A DNA stretch of 64,000 nt from Pseudomonas ovata (lineage in GTDB: Bacteria; Pseudomonadota; Gammaproteobacteria; Pseudomonadales; Pseudomonadaceae): assembly GCF_003131185.1 (NCBI RefSeq), contig NZ_QFFU01000010.1, positions 124,001 through 188,000 on the forward strand, read 5' to 3'. The position numbers and the translations under genes are program-made. Under the pieces are notes generated by a model. That model saw only the letters and a program-made list of their open reading frames with translations, ran no database searches and was not told the origin of the DNA. This document shows positions 8,214 to 17,414 of the stretch, in pieces; position 1 is the first letter of the stretch; each line of letters opens with the position of its first letter.

Positions 8214-9656
8214 TCAATGTTGCACGCCGGCGCGGCGCAGCATGCTGCGGCAGCGCTCGGACAAGTGCACCACGCGCAGGTGCTTGCCGGCTTTTTCATA
8301 GCGCTCGCGCAGGGTCTTGAGCGCGGCGATGGCCGAGTAGTCGACAAAGCTCAGGTGCGCGCAGTCCAGGGTGACCTGGTCGGGGTCCTGCTGCGGCGAG
8401 AACTGCTCGAGAAAGCGCGTGGTCGAGGCAAAGAACAGCGTGCCGCGCACCTGGTAGACCTTGCCCTGCACGTCTGTTTCGTGGATGTCGGTGTACAGGT
8501 CACGGGCGTGTTTCCAGGCAAAGTCCAGGGCCGCGACGATGACGCCGAACAAGACGGCCATCGCCAGGTCGGTCAGCACCGTGACCACGGTCACCGCCAC
8601 GATGGCCAACATGTCGCTGGTCGGCACCTTGCGCAAGATCCGCAGCGAGGCCCAGGCGAACGTCTGCTGGGCAACCACGAACATCACTCCGACCAGCGCG
8701 GCCAGCGGAATGCGCTCGATCAACGGCGACAGAAACAGAATGAACATCAGGATCATGACCCCGGCCACGATCCCCGACAGCCGTCCGCGACCACCGGAGT
8801 TCAGGTTGATCACGGTCTGGCCGATCATCGCGCAACCGCCCATGCCGCCAAACGCCCCGGACACCATGTTGGCCGCGCCCAGCGCCACGCACTCACGGTC
8901 CGGAAAGCCGCGACTCTCGGTGATTTCATCGGTGAGGTTCAGGGTCAGCAGGGTTTCCAGCAGGCCGACCATGGCCATCACCAGCGCATAGGGCGCGACG
9001 ATGTACAGGGTTTCCAGGGTCCACGGCACTTGCGGCCAGGTAAAGTCCGGCAGGCCACCGGCAATGTGCGCCATGTCGCCCAGGGTGCGGGTCGGCAGGT
9101 CGAGCAGGTACACCGCAAGGCCCACACCCAGAATGGCCACCAGTGCCGGCGGCGTGGCGCGGGTCAGGCGCGGCAGCAGGTAGACGATGGCCATGGTCAC
9201 GGCCACCAGGCCCAGCATGATGAACAGCGCCTGGCCGCTCAGCCAGGTGTCGTCATGCTGGAAGTGCTCCAGCTGGGCCATGGCAATGACAATGGCCAGG
9301 CCGTTGACGAAGCCAAGCATCACCGGGTACGGCACCAGGCGCACCAGCTTGCCCAGGCGCAGCAGGCCGAACAGGATCATCAGCAAACCACTGAGCAGGA
9401 CCGTGGCCAGCAGGTATTGCACCCCGTGCTCGACCACCAGCGCCACGATCACCACGGCCATGGAGCCGGCCGCGCCCGAGATCATCCCCGGCCGGCCGCC
9501 GAACAGCGCGGTCAGGGTGCAGATGATGAAAGCGCCGTACAGGCCCATCAGCGGGTTGAGGTGAGCGACCAGGGCAAAGGCGATGCACTCGGGCACCAGC
9601 GCAAAGGAAGTGGTCAGGCCGGCCAGGACATCGGCGCGAATACGTTTGGGTTTCAT
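8214..9656 (-). CDS. SulP-family inorganic anion transporter with STAS domain
   Basis: The protein is 480 residues. Residues about 1-370 hold the 14-helix UraA-like core: an N-terminal ADVLAGLTTSFALVPECIAFA, GLYGAFIICTLTALFGG and a conserved GGMGGCAMIGQT loop. Residues about 385-480 are a STAS domain (VTLDCAHLSFVDYSAIAALKTL). SulP proteins carry sulfate, bicarbonate, chloride or dicarboxylates; the substrate cannot be read from sequence. The 183 bp upstream also hold the ampC promoter region on the opposite strand. Confidence 0.9.
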   Translation of the reverse strand: MKPKRIRADVLAGLTTSFALVPECIAFALVAHLNPLMGLYGAFIICTLTALFGGRPGMISGAAGSMAVVIVALVVEHGVQYLLATVLLSGLLMILFGLLRLGKLVRLVPYPVMLGFVNGLAIVIAMAQLEHFQHDDTWLSGQALFIMLGLVAVTMAIVYLLPRLTRATPPALVAILGVGLAVYLLDLPTRTLGDMAHIAGGLPDFTWPQVPWTLETLYIVAPYALVMAMVGLLETLLTLNLTDEITESRGFPDRECVALGAANMVSGAFGGMGGCAMIGQTVINLNSGGRGRLSGIVAGVMILMFILFLSPLIERIPLAALVGVMFVVAQQTFAWASLRILRKVPTSDMLAIVAVTVVTVLTDLAMAVLFGVIVAALDFAWKHARDLYTDIHETDVQGKVYQVRGTLFFASTTRFLEQFSPQQDPDQVTLDCAHLSFVDYSAIAALKTLRERYEKAGKHLRVVHLSERCRSMLRRAGVQH

Positions 9657-9839
9657 GACTCACCAGACAGAATGCGCCGCCAGACGGGTGCGCAAAAAGC
9701 TGGCATGTTACGCAATGCCATGGCCTGCGGCCAGTCAGGCTGAAGCCCCGGATGTCAGGCAACATGTAGTGACCGAATGTTTATTGAGCCTGCCGGGTCA
9801 ATCCGTATGGTCATGCCTTTCACATTGGAGTCCCCCTGA

Positions 9840-11078
9840 ATGAGCAGAACCCCCTTTATCGCCGCCGCCATGTTCATCGGCCTGGGCTCAGGCCAGGCAA
9901 GTGCACAAGCGACCCCACCGTCCGTGTCGGCCAGCCCTGTAGCCCAACACCGGGCCGTACTCGACCAGGCCAGGACGCAAAGCACCCGCCAGGATCAGTT
10001 GATCAAGGAGGCCATGCAACAAGTGATGAAGCAGCACGACATTGCCGGCATGGCCATCGCCGTCACCGACCACGGCACCCGACGCTTCTACAACCATGGC
10101 CTGGCCTCGAAGGACACCGGACAAGCGGTGGGTAACCAGACCCTGTTCGAGCTGGGCTCGATCAGCAAGACCTTCACCGCCACCCTGGCCACCTGGGCCC
10201 AGGCGCAAGGCAAGCTGGCCTTGAGCGAACCGATCCAGACCTACCTGCCCTATCTGCAAGGCAGCCGCCTGGGCCAGGTGCCGGTGCTGCACCTGGCCAC
10301 GCACACCGCTGGTGGCTTTCCCCTACAGGTGCCAGAGCGCGTGCAGAACAACGAACAGCTCAAGGCCTATTTCAAGGCCTGGCAACCGGAGTACCTGCCC
10401 GGCACCCACCGCAGCTATGCCAACCCGAGCATCGGCCTGCTCGGGGTCATCGCTGCGCAGCGCCTGGGGCAGCCGTTCGACCAGGCGATGGAGCAAAAGC
10501 TGTTTCCGGCACTGGGTCTGTCGAACACCTACCTGAACGTGCCCGCCGGCCAGCAAACGCTGTATGCCCAGGGCTATGACCGCCAGGGTGCACCGGTGCG
10601 TGTAAACCCCGGCGTGCTGGCCGATGAGGCTTACGGCGTGAAATCGTCCAGTGCCGACCTGATTCGCTTCATCGAGGCACAATTGCAACCGGATGCACTC
10701 GACAAATCCCTGCAAGCGGCGATCAAGACCACACAGGTCGGCCACTTCACCTTCGGCCCGGCCACCCAGGCCCTGGCCTGGGAATACTACCTACCGCCAG
10801 TGAGCCTGGACGCCTTGCTGGCCGGTAACGCCAATGAAATGGCACTGCGCACCCAGCCGGTCACTGCCCTGAACCCGCCGATGGCACCACCGGCAGATGC
10901 CTGGATCAACAAGACCGGTTCAACCAACGGTTTTGGTGGCTACGTGGCCTTCGTGCCGGCGCGGCAACTGGGTATCGTGATTCTGGCCAACCGTAATTAC
11001 CCCAATGCCGAACGGGTGCGCCTGGCCGAGCGAATCGCCACGATCCTGGCCACCCGCAACACTCCTGAAACACCCTGA
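9840..11078 (+). CDS. ampC: Class C beta-lactamase
   Basis: This 412-residue precursor has a short hydrophobic signal ending near AQA (residue about 24) for periplasmic export. The active-site motifs are complete: SISK with the nucleophilic Ser107, YAN at 193-195, and KTG at 358-360 in NKTGSTNGFG. It hydrolyses beta-lactams. No ampR regulator lies beside it, so induction of the AmpR type cannot be inferred locally. The mature N-terminus has an extra segment of about 30 residues before the first conserved helix, a little longer than usual. Confidence 0.93.
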   Translation: MSRTPFIAAAMFIGLGSGQASAQATPPSVSASPVAQHRAVLDQARTQSTRQDQLIKEAMQQVMKQHDIAGMAIAVTDHGTRRFYNHGLASKDTGQAVGNQTLFELGSISKTFTATLATWAQAQGKLALSEPIQTYLPYLQGSRLGQVPVLHLATHTAGGFPLQVPERVQNNEQLKAYFKAWQPEYLPGTHRSYANPSIGLLGVIAAQRLGQPFDQAMEQKLFPALGLSNTYLNVPAGQQTLYAQGYDRQGAPVRVNPGVLADEAYGVKSSSADLIRFIEAQLQPDALDKSLQAAIKTTQVGHFTFGPATQALAWEYYLPPVSLDALLAGNANEMALRTQPVTALNPPMAPPADAWINKTGSTNGFGGYVAFVPARQLGIVILANRNYPNAERVRLAERIATILATRNTPETP

Positions 11079-11102
11079 AAACACTGATCCAGACGCTTCA
11101 AT

Positions 11103-11132
11103 CAAGCCTGCCGAGGCAGCGCGGCAGGCTTG
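11103..11132. terminator. Hairpin after ampC
   Basis: CAAGCCTGCCG and CGGCAGGCTTG form a perfect 11-bp stem with an 8-base loop, 24 bases after the ampC stop. The stem is strong. The following bases are GAAAAATG rather than a T-run, so it is not a classical intrinsic terminator on the plus strand. Confidence 0.5.
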
Positions 11133-11205
11133 AAAAATGAGCTGAACCTTGCCTGAACGATCGCAAGAAATTCGCCTTTCCCGCAAAAACAACTAGATCT
11201 TATTC

Positions 11206-11224
11206 GGGAATGACTATCATTATG
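11206..11224 (+). promoter_or_regulatory. Fur box upstream of efeU
   Basis: GGGAATGACTATCATTATG matches the 19-bp Fur consensus at about 14 positions, including the whole ATCATTAT half. It lies 66 bp before the efeU start, so iron-replete Fur would repress the efe operon. This is seen directly as a motif; the regulation is inferred from the well-known Fur consensus. Confidence 0.75.
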
Positions 11225-11289
11225 TTACGCATTGTTTCAGTTGCAACACACTGAACCTTTCATGCGTCCGCAGTCATTCCCGGTGAACA

Positions 11290-12132
11290 ATGCTCGTTCC
11301 TTTCCTGATCATGTTGCGCGAAGGCATCGAAGCCGCGCTTATCGTTGGCATCATTGCCAGCTACCTCAAACAGACCGGTCGCGGCCAGTGGATGCCGGCG
11401 GTGTGGATCGGTGTGTTCCTGGCCTGCGCCCTGGCGCTGTTCGTCGGCGGCGGCCTGGAGCTGATGAGCGCCGAGTTCCCGCAAAAACAGCAAGAGCTGT
11501 TCGAAGGCCTGGTCGGCCTGCTGGCCGTGGGCATTCTCAGTTCCATGGTGTTCTGGATGCGCAAGGTCGGCCGCTCGATCAAGACTGAACTGCACCAGTC
11601 ACTGGACAGCGCCCTGGGCGGTTCGCGCAACCAGACCTGGGCACTGATCGCCATGGTGTTCTTTGCCGTGGCCCGCGAGGGCCTGGAAACCGTGTTTTTC
11701 CTGCTCGCCGTGTTCCAGCAGAGCAGCGACGCCAGCGCCCCGCTCGGCGCCCTGCTGGGCCTGATGCTCTCGGCCGCCTTCGGCATTGCCCTGTACCGCG
11801 GCAGCCTGCGCCTGAACCTGGGCCTCTTTTTCCGCTGGACCGGGCTGTTCATCCTGGTGGTGGCTGCCGGCATCCTGGGTAACTCGGTGCGCTCGCTGCA
11901 CGAGGCCGGGGTCTGGAATCACTTGCAGGAGGTGGTGTTCGACATCAGCGCCACCCTGCCGATGGACGGTCCGACCGGTTCGGTGCTGGCCGGCATGTTC
12001 GGTTACCAGGATGCCCCGACCGTCAGCGTGCTGGGTGCCTGGCTGATCTACCTGGTCGGCGCGCTGGTGCTGTTCTTTCTGCCTTACCGCGAACAGGCGC
12101 AACCTGCGCGCCCGTCCGCCATGAATCAATAG
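11290..12132 (+). CDS. efeU: Ferrous iron permease EfeU (FTR1/OFeT family)
   Basis: The protein is 280 residues with seven predicted helices. Two REGxE iron-binding motifs are present, REGIE at 10-14 and REGLE at 129-133, as in Ftr1/EfeU. The N-terminus starts directly in helix 1. It imports iron across the inner membrane after peroxidase-linked oxidation by EfeB. It is the first gene of efeU-efeO-efeB-efeM, with small gaps of 15-20 bp, and is preceded by a Fur box. Confidence 0.93.
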   Translation: MLVPFLIMLREGIEAALIVGIIASYLKQTGRGQWMPAVWIGVFLACALALFVGGGLELMSAEFPQKQQELFEGLVGLLAVGILSSMVFWMRKVGRSIKTELHQSLDSALGGSRNQTWALIAMVFFAVAREGLETVFFLLAVFQQSSDASAPLGALLGLMLSAAFGIALYRGSLRLNLGLFFRWTGLFILVVAAGILGNSVRSLHEAGVWNHLQEVVFDISATLPMDGPTGSVLAGMFGYQDAPTVSVLGAWLIYLVGALVLFFLPYREQAQPARPSAMNQ

Positions 12133-12147
12133 TCCCGAGGGGAACCC

Positions 12148-13356
12148 ATGTCCAATTCACCTTCCGGGCTTTCCGAGAAAGCCTGGTCTCCCCGTGTCCT
12201 GCGTCTGGCGGTGGCCGGCTCCGTGGTACTGATGATCGCCGCCGGCGGGATGTTCTATTACGCCTCAAAGATGGCGGCGCACAAGCGTGCCGCCAATGCC
12301 GGCGACGAGACCGTGATCAACATTCACCCGCGCAGTTGCGAACCCAATGCGCTGACGGTGCCGGCCGGCAAGAACAGCTTTCGCATCGTCAACCAGTCCG
12401 ACCGTGCGGTGGAATGGGAAATTCTGGACGGCGTGCTGGTGATCGAAGAGCGCGAAAACATCACCCCCGGCATGAGCCAGGTGATCAATGCCAACCTGAT
12501 GCCCGGCGACTACGCCATCACCTGCGGGCTGCTGAGCAACCCGCGTGGCACCTTGCATGTGACCCCGACCGCCGAGTCCGACGCCCTGGCCAAGGCACGC
12601 CCGTCGATGACGGCGTTCATCGGCCCGCTGTCGGAATACCGGGTGTACCTGAGCCAGCAAGGCACGCAGTTGATCAAGGCGGTTACCGCCCTGCAACAGG
12701 CCATCGACGCCGGCGACCTGGCCGCCGCCAAGGCCGCTTACCTGCCGGCCCGCAGCGCCTACCAGCGCATCGCCCCGGCCGCCCAGCGCCTGGCCGAGCT
12801 GGACAACGCCATCAATGCCCGGGCCGATTACTTCGAAAAACGCGAGCAGGACCCGGGCTTTGGCGGCTTCCACCGCATTGAGCATGGTCTGTTTGCGCAG
12901 AACAGCGTCCAGGGCCTGGCCCCGGTGGCGCAAAAGCTCAATGCCGACGTCACCCGCCTCAAGCAGGAACTGCTGGCGCAAAGCATCGCGCCCGAGCAAC
13001 TGACCGGCATCGTGATGCGCAACCTGCTGAGCCTGGCGCAGAACCGCAGCAAGGGTGAAGAGGAACGCTACAGCCACACCGACCTCAACGGCTTTGCCGG
13101 CAACCTTGAAGGCGCGCGCAAAGTCATCGACCTGCTGCGCCCGCTGCTGGAGCGCAACCACGCCCAGTTGCAACAGCGCCTGGATGCCGCCAGCGCAGCG
13201 CTGGACGAGACCCTGAACGGCCTGAAAACCGAGACCGGCTACCGCCCTTACGATCAGGTCGATGACGCCGCGCGCCAGCAAATCGCCGACCGGGCCAAGG
13301 CCCTGGCCGACACCCTGCACGAAGTCGACCCGGCCCTGGGCCTGTCGAGCCTGTAA
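12148..13356 (+). CDS. efeO: Iron uptake protein EfeO (cupredoxin plus M75 imelysin-like domains)
   Basis: This is a 402-residue protein. An N-terminal hydrophobic helix (residues about 19-42, ending MFYYASK) looks like an uncleaved membrane anchor. A cupredoxin domain follows at about 50-135 (VPAGKNSFRIVNQ, GDYAITCGL), then an M75 domain at about 150-400 with the HxxE metal motif in GFHRIEHGLF. EfeO is thought to bind and deliver iron to EfeU in the periplasm. Anchoring rather than secretion would tether it at the permease; this is inferred from the N-terminus. Confidence 0.9.
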   Translation: MSNSPSGLSEKAWSPRVLRLAVAGSVVLMIAAGGMFYYASKMAAHKRAANAGDETVINIHPRSCEPNALTVPAGKNSFRIVNQSDRAVEWEILDGVLVIEERENITPGMSQVINANLMPGDYAITCGLLSNPRGTLHVTPTAESDALAKARPSMTAFIGPLSEYRVYLSQQGTQLIKAVTALQQAIDAGDLAAAKAAYLPARSAYQRIAPAAQRLAELDNAINARADYFEKREQDPGFGGFHRIEHGLFAQNSVQGLAPVAQKLNADVTRLKQELLAQSIAPEQLTGIVMRNLLSLAQNRSKGEEERYSHTDLNGFAGNLEGARKVIDLLRPLLERNHAQLQQRLDAASAALDETLNGLKTETGYRPYDQVDDAARQQIADRAKALADTLHEVDPALGLSSL

Positions 13357-13371
13357 GTTATGGAGTCCCCG

Positions 13372-14679
13372 ATGAGTAACCCAGACGCCAACAATGCCCC
13401 CGATTCGCTGCAACGCCGCCGCGTGCTGATGGGCCTCGGTGCGGCCGGTGCCGCCCTGGCCGGCAGCAGCCTGGCAGGCCAGGCCCTGGCCGCCGCGCCC
13501 GCCAAGGTCACCGAAGCGCCCAACAGCGAAAAGACCCAGGACAGCAATCCGTTTCATGGCGTGCACCAGAGCGGCATCGTCAACCCGCGCCCGGCCGCCG
13601 GCATGCTGGTGGCCTTCGACGTGCTGGCCGCTGACCGTGCCGACCTGGAGCGACTGTTTCGCACCCTCAACGAGCGCATTGCGTTTCTGATGACCGGCGG
13701 CCCGGTGGCCGACATCGACCCCAAGCTGCCGCCGCTGGACTCCGGCATCCTGGGCCCGGTGGTGACGCCGGACAACCTGACCATCACCGTGTCGGTGGGC
13801 GAGTCGTTGTTCGACGAGCGCTTCGGCCTGGCGGCAGTCAAGCCCAAGCGCCTGAGCCGCATGGTCGGTTTCCCCAACGACGCGCTGGACGCCGCCAGTT
13901 GCCACGGCGACCTGAGCATCCAGTTCTGTTCCAACACCCCGGACAGCAATATTCACGCCCTGCGCGACATCGTTAAAAACCTGCCGGACCTGCTGCTGGT
14001 GCGCTGGAAACAGGAAGGCACGGTGCCGGCCCAGGCGCCGAAAAAGCCCGGCCAGCCGGCAGAAAGCGCACGTAACTTCCTGGGCTTTCGCGACGGCTCG
14101 GCCAACCCCGACTCCAACGACCAGAAGGTCATGAACGAACTGGTCTGGGTCCAGCCCGGCAGCGACGAGCCGGCCTGGGCGGCCAACGGCAGCTACCAGG
14201 CAGTGCGCATCATCCGTAACTTTGTCGAGCGCTGGGACCGCACGCCGTTGCAGGAGCAGGAGTCGATCTTCGGCCGCAAGAAGGCCAGCGGCGCGCCGAT
14301 GGACGGCCAGGTGGAAGCCGACGTGCCCAACTACGCCGCCGACCCGCACGGCAAGAAGACCTTCATGGACTCGCACATCCGCCTGGCCAACCCGCGCACA
14401 CCTGAAAGCCAGAAAAACCTGATCCTGCGCCGGCCGTTCAACTATTCCAACGGCGTGAACAAGAACGGCCAGCTGGACATGGGCCTGCTGTTCATCTGTT
14501 ACCAGGCCGACCTGGAAAAAGGCTTCATCACCGTGCAGACCCGCCTTAACGGCGAACCGCTGGAGGAATACCTCAAGCCGGTCGGCGGCGGTTATTTCTT
14601 CACCTTGCCAGGGGTGACCAACGACCAGGACTTCATCGGTCGTTCGCTGCTGGCGGCGTCCTCCTCACCATCGGCCTGA
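13372..14679 (+). CDS. efeB: Dye-decolorizing peroxidase EfeB, Tat-exported
   Basis: The protein is 435 residues from the ATG at 13372, preceded by GGAG; an ATG four codons earlier lacks a ribosome site. A twin-arginine signal ([16 protein letters not shown]) and an AxA region near AAAPA indicate folded export with haem. DyP hallmarks are the [10 protein letters not shown] motif with the catalytic Asp and the proximal His in [11 protein letters not shown]. EfeB oxidises Fe(II) or acts on haem/porphyrin in the periplasm and works with EfeU/EfeO. Confidence 0.93.
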   Translation: MSNPDANNAPDSLQRRRVLMGLGAAGAALAGSSLAGQALAAAPAKVTEAPNSEKTQDSNPFHGVHQSGIVNPRPAAGMLVAFDVLAADRADLERLFRTLNERIAFLMTGGPVADIDPKLPPLDSGILGPVVTPDNLTITVSVGESLFDERFGLAAVKPKRLSRMVGFPNDALDAASCHGDLSIQFCSNTPDSNIHALRDIVKNLPDLLLVRWKQEGTVPAQAPKKPGQPAESARNFLGFRDGSANPDSNDQKVMNELVWVQPGSDEPAWAANGSYQAVRIIRNFVERWDRTPLQEQESIFGRKKASGAPMDGQVEADVPNYAADPHGKKTFMDSHIRLANPRTPESQKNLILRRPFNYSNGVNKNGQLDMGLLFICYQADLEKGFITVQTRLNGEPLEEYLKPVGGGYFFTLPGVTNDQDFIGRSLLAASSSPSA

Positions 14680-14699
14680 ACCTCAACCGGAAGAGTGCA

Positions 14700-15521
14700 A
14701 TGAACATGAAAAAGACCCCGTTTGCCTTGCTGTTCGCCCTGAGCGCCCCGCTGTCGGCCTTTGCCGCCCCAGCTCCACTGGACCTGGTGGGCCCGGTGTC
14801 GGACTACAAGATCTACGTGACCGAAAATATCGACGATCTGGTCAGCCACACCCAGCAGTTCACCGATGCAGTGAAAAAGGGCGACATCGCCACGGCCAAG
14901 AAGCTGTATGCGCCAACGCGGGTGTTCTACGAGCGTGTCGAGCCGATCGCCGAGCTGTTCAGCGACCTGGACGCCTCGATCGACTCGCGGGTCGATGACC
15001 ACGAGCAAGGGGTCGACGCTGAAGACTTCACCGGCTTCCACCGCCTGGAACATGCGCTGTTCGAAAAGAACACCACCAAGGACCAGGGTGCGATTGCCGA
15101 CAAGCTCAACGCCGACGTCAAGGACCTGCAGACCCGCATCGCCGGTCTGACCTTCCCGCCGGAAAAAGTCGTCGGTGGCGCCGCCGTATTGCTCGAAGAA
15201 GTCGCGGCGACCAAGATCTCCGGTGAAGAAGACCGCTACAGCCACACCGACCTGTATGACTTCCAGGGCAACGTCGACGGCGCCAAGAAAATTGTCGACC
15301 TGTTCCGTGGCCAGGTCGAGCAGCAGGACAAGGCGTTCATGGCCAAGGTCGACAAGAATTTCGCCACGGTCGACACCATCCTGGCCAAGTACAAGACCGC
15401 CGATGGCGGCTTCATGACCTACGACAAGGTCAAGGAAAACGACCGCAAGGCCCTGATCGGCCCGGTCAACACCCTCGCCGAAGACCTGTCGACCCTGCGC
15501 GGCAAACTGGGCCTGAACTGA
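14700..15521 (+). CDS. efeM: Periplasmic M75-domain protein EfeM
   Basis: This 273-residue protein has a cleavable signal peptide ([15 protein letters not shown], cut near AFAAP) followed by a single M75 imelysin-like domain. That domain contains the HxxE motif in [10 protein letters not shown] and the [13 protein letters not shown] signature. It is closely similar to the C-terminal domain of EfeO but lacks the cupredoxin, i.e. the EfeM type found in pseudomonads. It ends the efe operon and is presumably a soluble metal-binding partner. ATG 14700 has GGAAGAG upstream; ATG 14706 is an alternative. Confidence 0.9.
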   Translation: MNMKKTPFALLFALSAPLSAFAAPAPLDLVGPVSDYKIYVTENIDDLVSHTQQFTDAVKKGDIATAKKLYAPTRVFYERVEPIAELFSDLDASIDSRVDDHEQGVDAEDFTGFHRLEHALFEKNTTKDQGAIADKLNADVKDLQTRIAGLTFPPEKVVGGAAVLLEEVAATKISGEEDRYSHTDLYDFQGNVDGAKKIVDLFRGQVEQQDKAFMAKVDKNFATVDTILAKYKTADGGFMTYDKVKENDRKALIGPVNTLAEDLSTLRGKLGLN

Positions 15522-15551
15522 TCGTCGCCGCCCTGCACTGTCGGCCGGTGC

Positions 15552-15612
15552 GCAGGGGCGGCTTCAGCCGCGACCGGCTGCGCGGCTGATCGCGAGCAAG
15601 CGCCCTCCCCCA
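15552..15612. repeat. REP-like sequence between convergent genes
   Basis: GGGGCGGCTTCAGCCGCGACCGGCTGCGCGGCTGATCGCGAGCAAGCGCCCTCCCC contains overlapping GC-rich inverted repeats. It shares GCGACCGGCTGCG and AGCAAGCG with the REP-pair family elsewhere in the window. It sits between efeM and the converging racemase gene, probably as a transcript end. Confidence 0.5.
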
Positions 15613-15649
15613 CGTCCCCTGTTTGATGCGCGCCAGGGGGCCTGCCTGG

Positions 15650-16309
15650 TCAGGCCTGCAACTGCCGGCGCAACTTGAGCACTGCGCTGTCAGGCGTGGT
15701 CAGCACCGGCAGGCCGGTGGCCTGGCGTACCTGATCGGCGGCGCCGCTCATGGAAAACTGCGCCAGGCAGATCAGCTCGACCCCGTCTAGCGCACCGGCC
15801 TTGTCGACAATGCGCCGGTCGTGGCCGGTCTCATCTCCATCAGCCAATAACTGCATGGCGCCTTCGACCGCGTGCAATTGCAGCTCAAGTGCGTTGCCCG
15901 CCTGCTGCGCAGCTGCCCGGAATTCCGCCTGCATCGACACCAGTGCCAGCTCGAACGTCGCCAGCAAGGCCAACCGTGAGCCTTGCGCCAAGGCCTCCTC
16001 GATCATCGCTTCGTTGGGCTTGAGCACGGGAATCTTCACCGCCTGTTTGCAGGCATCAATGGCTTCGCCAAACGCCGAGCAAGTGAACAGAATCGCCTCG
16101 GCGCCAGCACTGACGGCATAGTCGGTCAGGGCCAGGAAGCGCTGGTGCAAGGCCGGGGTCAGGCCGCCGGCGGCCTTGAGGTCGCGTGGCAGCGAGTCTT
16201 CCAGCAGGTTGACGCGTTCGGCTTGCGGCCACAACCGGTCAAAGGCGGCGTTGATCGGCGCGATGGACAACGGCGTGGCGTGAATCAGGAAAATGCGCGG
16301 TGCGTGCAT
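15650..16309 (-). CDS. Aspartate/glutamate (hydantoin) racemase-family protein
   Basis: The protein is 219 residues from the ATG at 16309; an in-frame ATG at 16345 would add 12 polar residues, and neither has a strong ribosome site. The Asp/Glu racemase fold is indicated by the paired cysteine-type motifs. The first, FTCSAFG at residues about 75-81, retains the cysteine. The second, at residues about 176-183 (ELICLAQFSMS), has CLAQ where a catalytic CT is usual. This may therefore be a maleate-isomerase/decarboxylase-like or non-racemase member. It is divergent from a LysR gene. Confidence 0.75.
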   Translation of the reverse strand: MHAPRIFLIHATPLSIAPINAAFDRLWPQAERVNLLEDSLPRDLKAAGGLTPALHQRFLALTDYAVSAGAEAILFTCSAFGEAIDACKQAVKIPVLKPNEAMIEEALAQGSRLALLATFELALVSMQAEFRAAAQQAGNALELQLHAVEGAMQLLADGDETGHDRRIVDKAGALDGVELICLAQFSMSGAADQVRQATGLPVLTTPDSAVLKLRRQLQA

Positions 16310-16362
16310 GTCGGGGGTCTCGTGAGGGTTCGGTGTGGACGACATCGTGCCGCATGCACCTC

Positions 16363-16387
16363 ATCACAAAAAATATCCATTTGTGAT
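16363..16387. promoter_or_regulatory. LysR operator candidate
   Basis: ATCACAAA-AAATATCCA-TTTGTGAT is a perfect 8+8 inverted repeat in the 110-bp gap between the racemase-family gene and its divergent lysR gene. It is AT-rich, with T and A suitably spaced for a LysR box. Assignment is by symmetry and position. Confidence 0.6.
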
Positions 16388-16419
16388 AGCTTCCATCACT
16401 TTTTGTTGCGAGCCACAGC

Positions 16420-17307
16420 ATGAACCTCAAGGCATTGACCTATTGCGTGGCCGTGGCCCGGCTGGGCAGTTTCACTCAGGCCGCGCACAGCCTGCATGTC
16501 GCGCAACCGGCGTTGAGCATGGCTGTGGGCCGGCTCGAAGAAGAACTGGGCGTGCAATTGTTCAATCGTGCCGCCCGCCAGGTCACCGTCACCGCCGAGG
16601 GCCAGTTGTTTCTGGACCGGGTGGCGGCCAGCCTGGTGGCGCTGGACGGCGCGCGCCAGGCGCTCAAGGACATGACACGCCTGGACAGCGGCGAGATCCG
16701 GGTCGGCATCCCGCCGATGTATGGCCTGCGCCATATCCCGGAGTTGCTCGCGCACTTTCGGGCGCGCCATCCCGGCATTGCCATGCATGTCGTCGAGGGC
16801 AGCGCCGAGGACATCGGCCAGCGTTTGCGCACCCGCCGCATTGATGTGGCGCTGCTGGAGCAACGCCGCATCGAGCCGGAATGGGACCATGTGGCGCTGG
16901 GCCAGGACGAGATGCTGCTATGCATGAGCCCGGCCCACCCCTTGGCCACCGAAACCAGCCTGCGCGCTCGGCAATTGCAGGCGGTCGATATGCTGGTGTT
17001 CGACCAGACGTTCTTGCAGCGCCATGTGCTTGATGCTTTTTGCGCGGCCGATCAGGTCAGCTACCGGATCGCACTGGAAAGCAATTTTGTGTCGCTGGTC
17101 ACCCGCCTGACCCGAGACGGCATGGGCATGTGCACCCTGTTGCGCTCGGTGCTGCAACACGAGCCGGAGCTGATCGGTGTGCCGTTCGACCCGCCGCAGG
17201 TCTTGAGCTTTGGCTTGTGCTGGCGTCGACAGGAGTACCTGTCGCTGGCCAACCAACGCTTTGTCGAGGCCGCACAGGCTTTTTTTGCCAACAGCGCAGC
17301 GACCTGA
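16420..17307 (+). CDS. LysR-family transcriptional regulator
   Basis: This 295-residue protein has an N-terminal HTH at residues 1-60 (SFTQAAHSLHVAQPALSMAVGRLE) and an effector domain from about 90 (SGEIRVGIPPMYG) of the CynR/CbbR type. It is divergent from the racemase-family gene, with a palindromic candidate site between them, so that gene is the likely target. The effector is unknown. Confidence 0.9.
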   Translation: MNLKALTYCVAVARLGSFTQAAHSLHVAQPALSMAVGRLEEELGVQLFNRAARQVTVTAEGQLFLDRVAASLVALDGARQALKDMTRLDSGEIRVGIPPMYGLRHIPELLAHFRARHPGIAMHVVEGSAEDIGQRLRTRRIDVALLEQRRIEPEWDHVALGQDEMLLCMSPAHPLATETSLRARQLQAVDMLVFDQTFLQRHVLDAFCAADQVSYRIALESNFVSLVTRLTRDGMGMCTLLRSVLQHEPELIGVPFDPPQVLSFGLCWRRQEYLSLANQRFVEAAQAFFANSAAT

Positions 17308-17362
17308 CGCCACTCGCTCGACAAATTTTCATTTGACTGAAACGTATTGTTACACCATGCTA

Positions 17363-17382
17363 ATAGTTAGCAAGCTACTAAT
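17363..17382. promoter_or_regulatory. MarR operator candidate
   Basis: ATAGTTAGCAAGCTACTAAT is a nearly perfect palindrome of the TTAG(C/T)-rich type bound by many MarR regulators. It lies 33 bp ahead of the marR start. It would let the MarR protein repress its own efflux operon. Confidence 0.65.
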
Positions 17383-17414
17383 ATCTCAGCTAACAGTTTC
17401 TCTCCTAATGACTT

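Noticed and set aside
8061..9743. 560-codon open frame antisense to the SulP gene
   Set aside because: Composition is His/Gln/Gly-biased, typical of a shadow frame; the SulP and STAS motifs are on the other strand.
11103..11132. Strong intrinsic terminator after ampC
   Set aside because: The stem is perfect but the following bases are A-rich rather than T-rich on the plus strand, so I list it only as a hairpin with modest confidence.
12265..14376. 703-codon open frame antisense to efeO and efeB
   Set aside because: Long antisense frames are common in GC-rich coding DNA. This one opposes genes with clear Tat signal, DyP and M75 motifs and has no recognisable domains.
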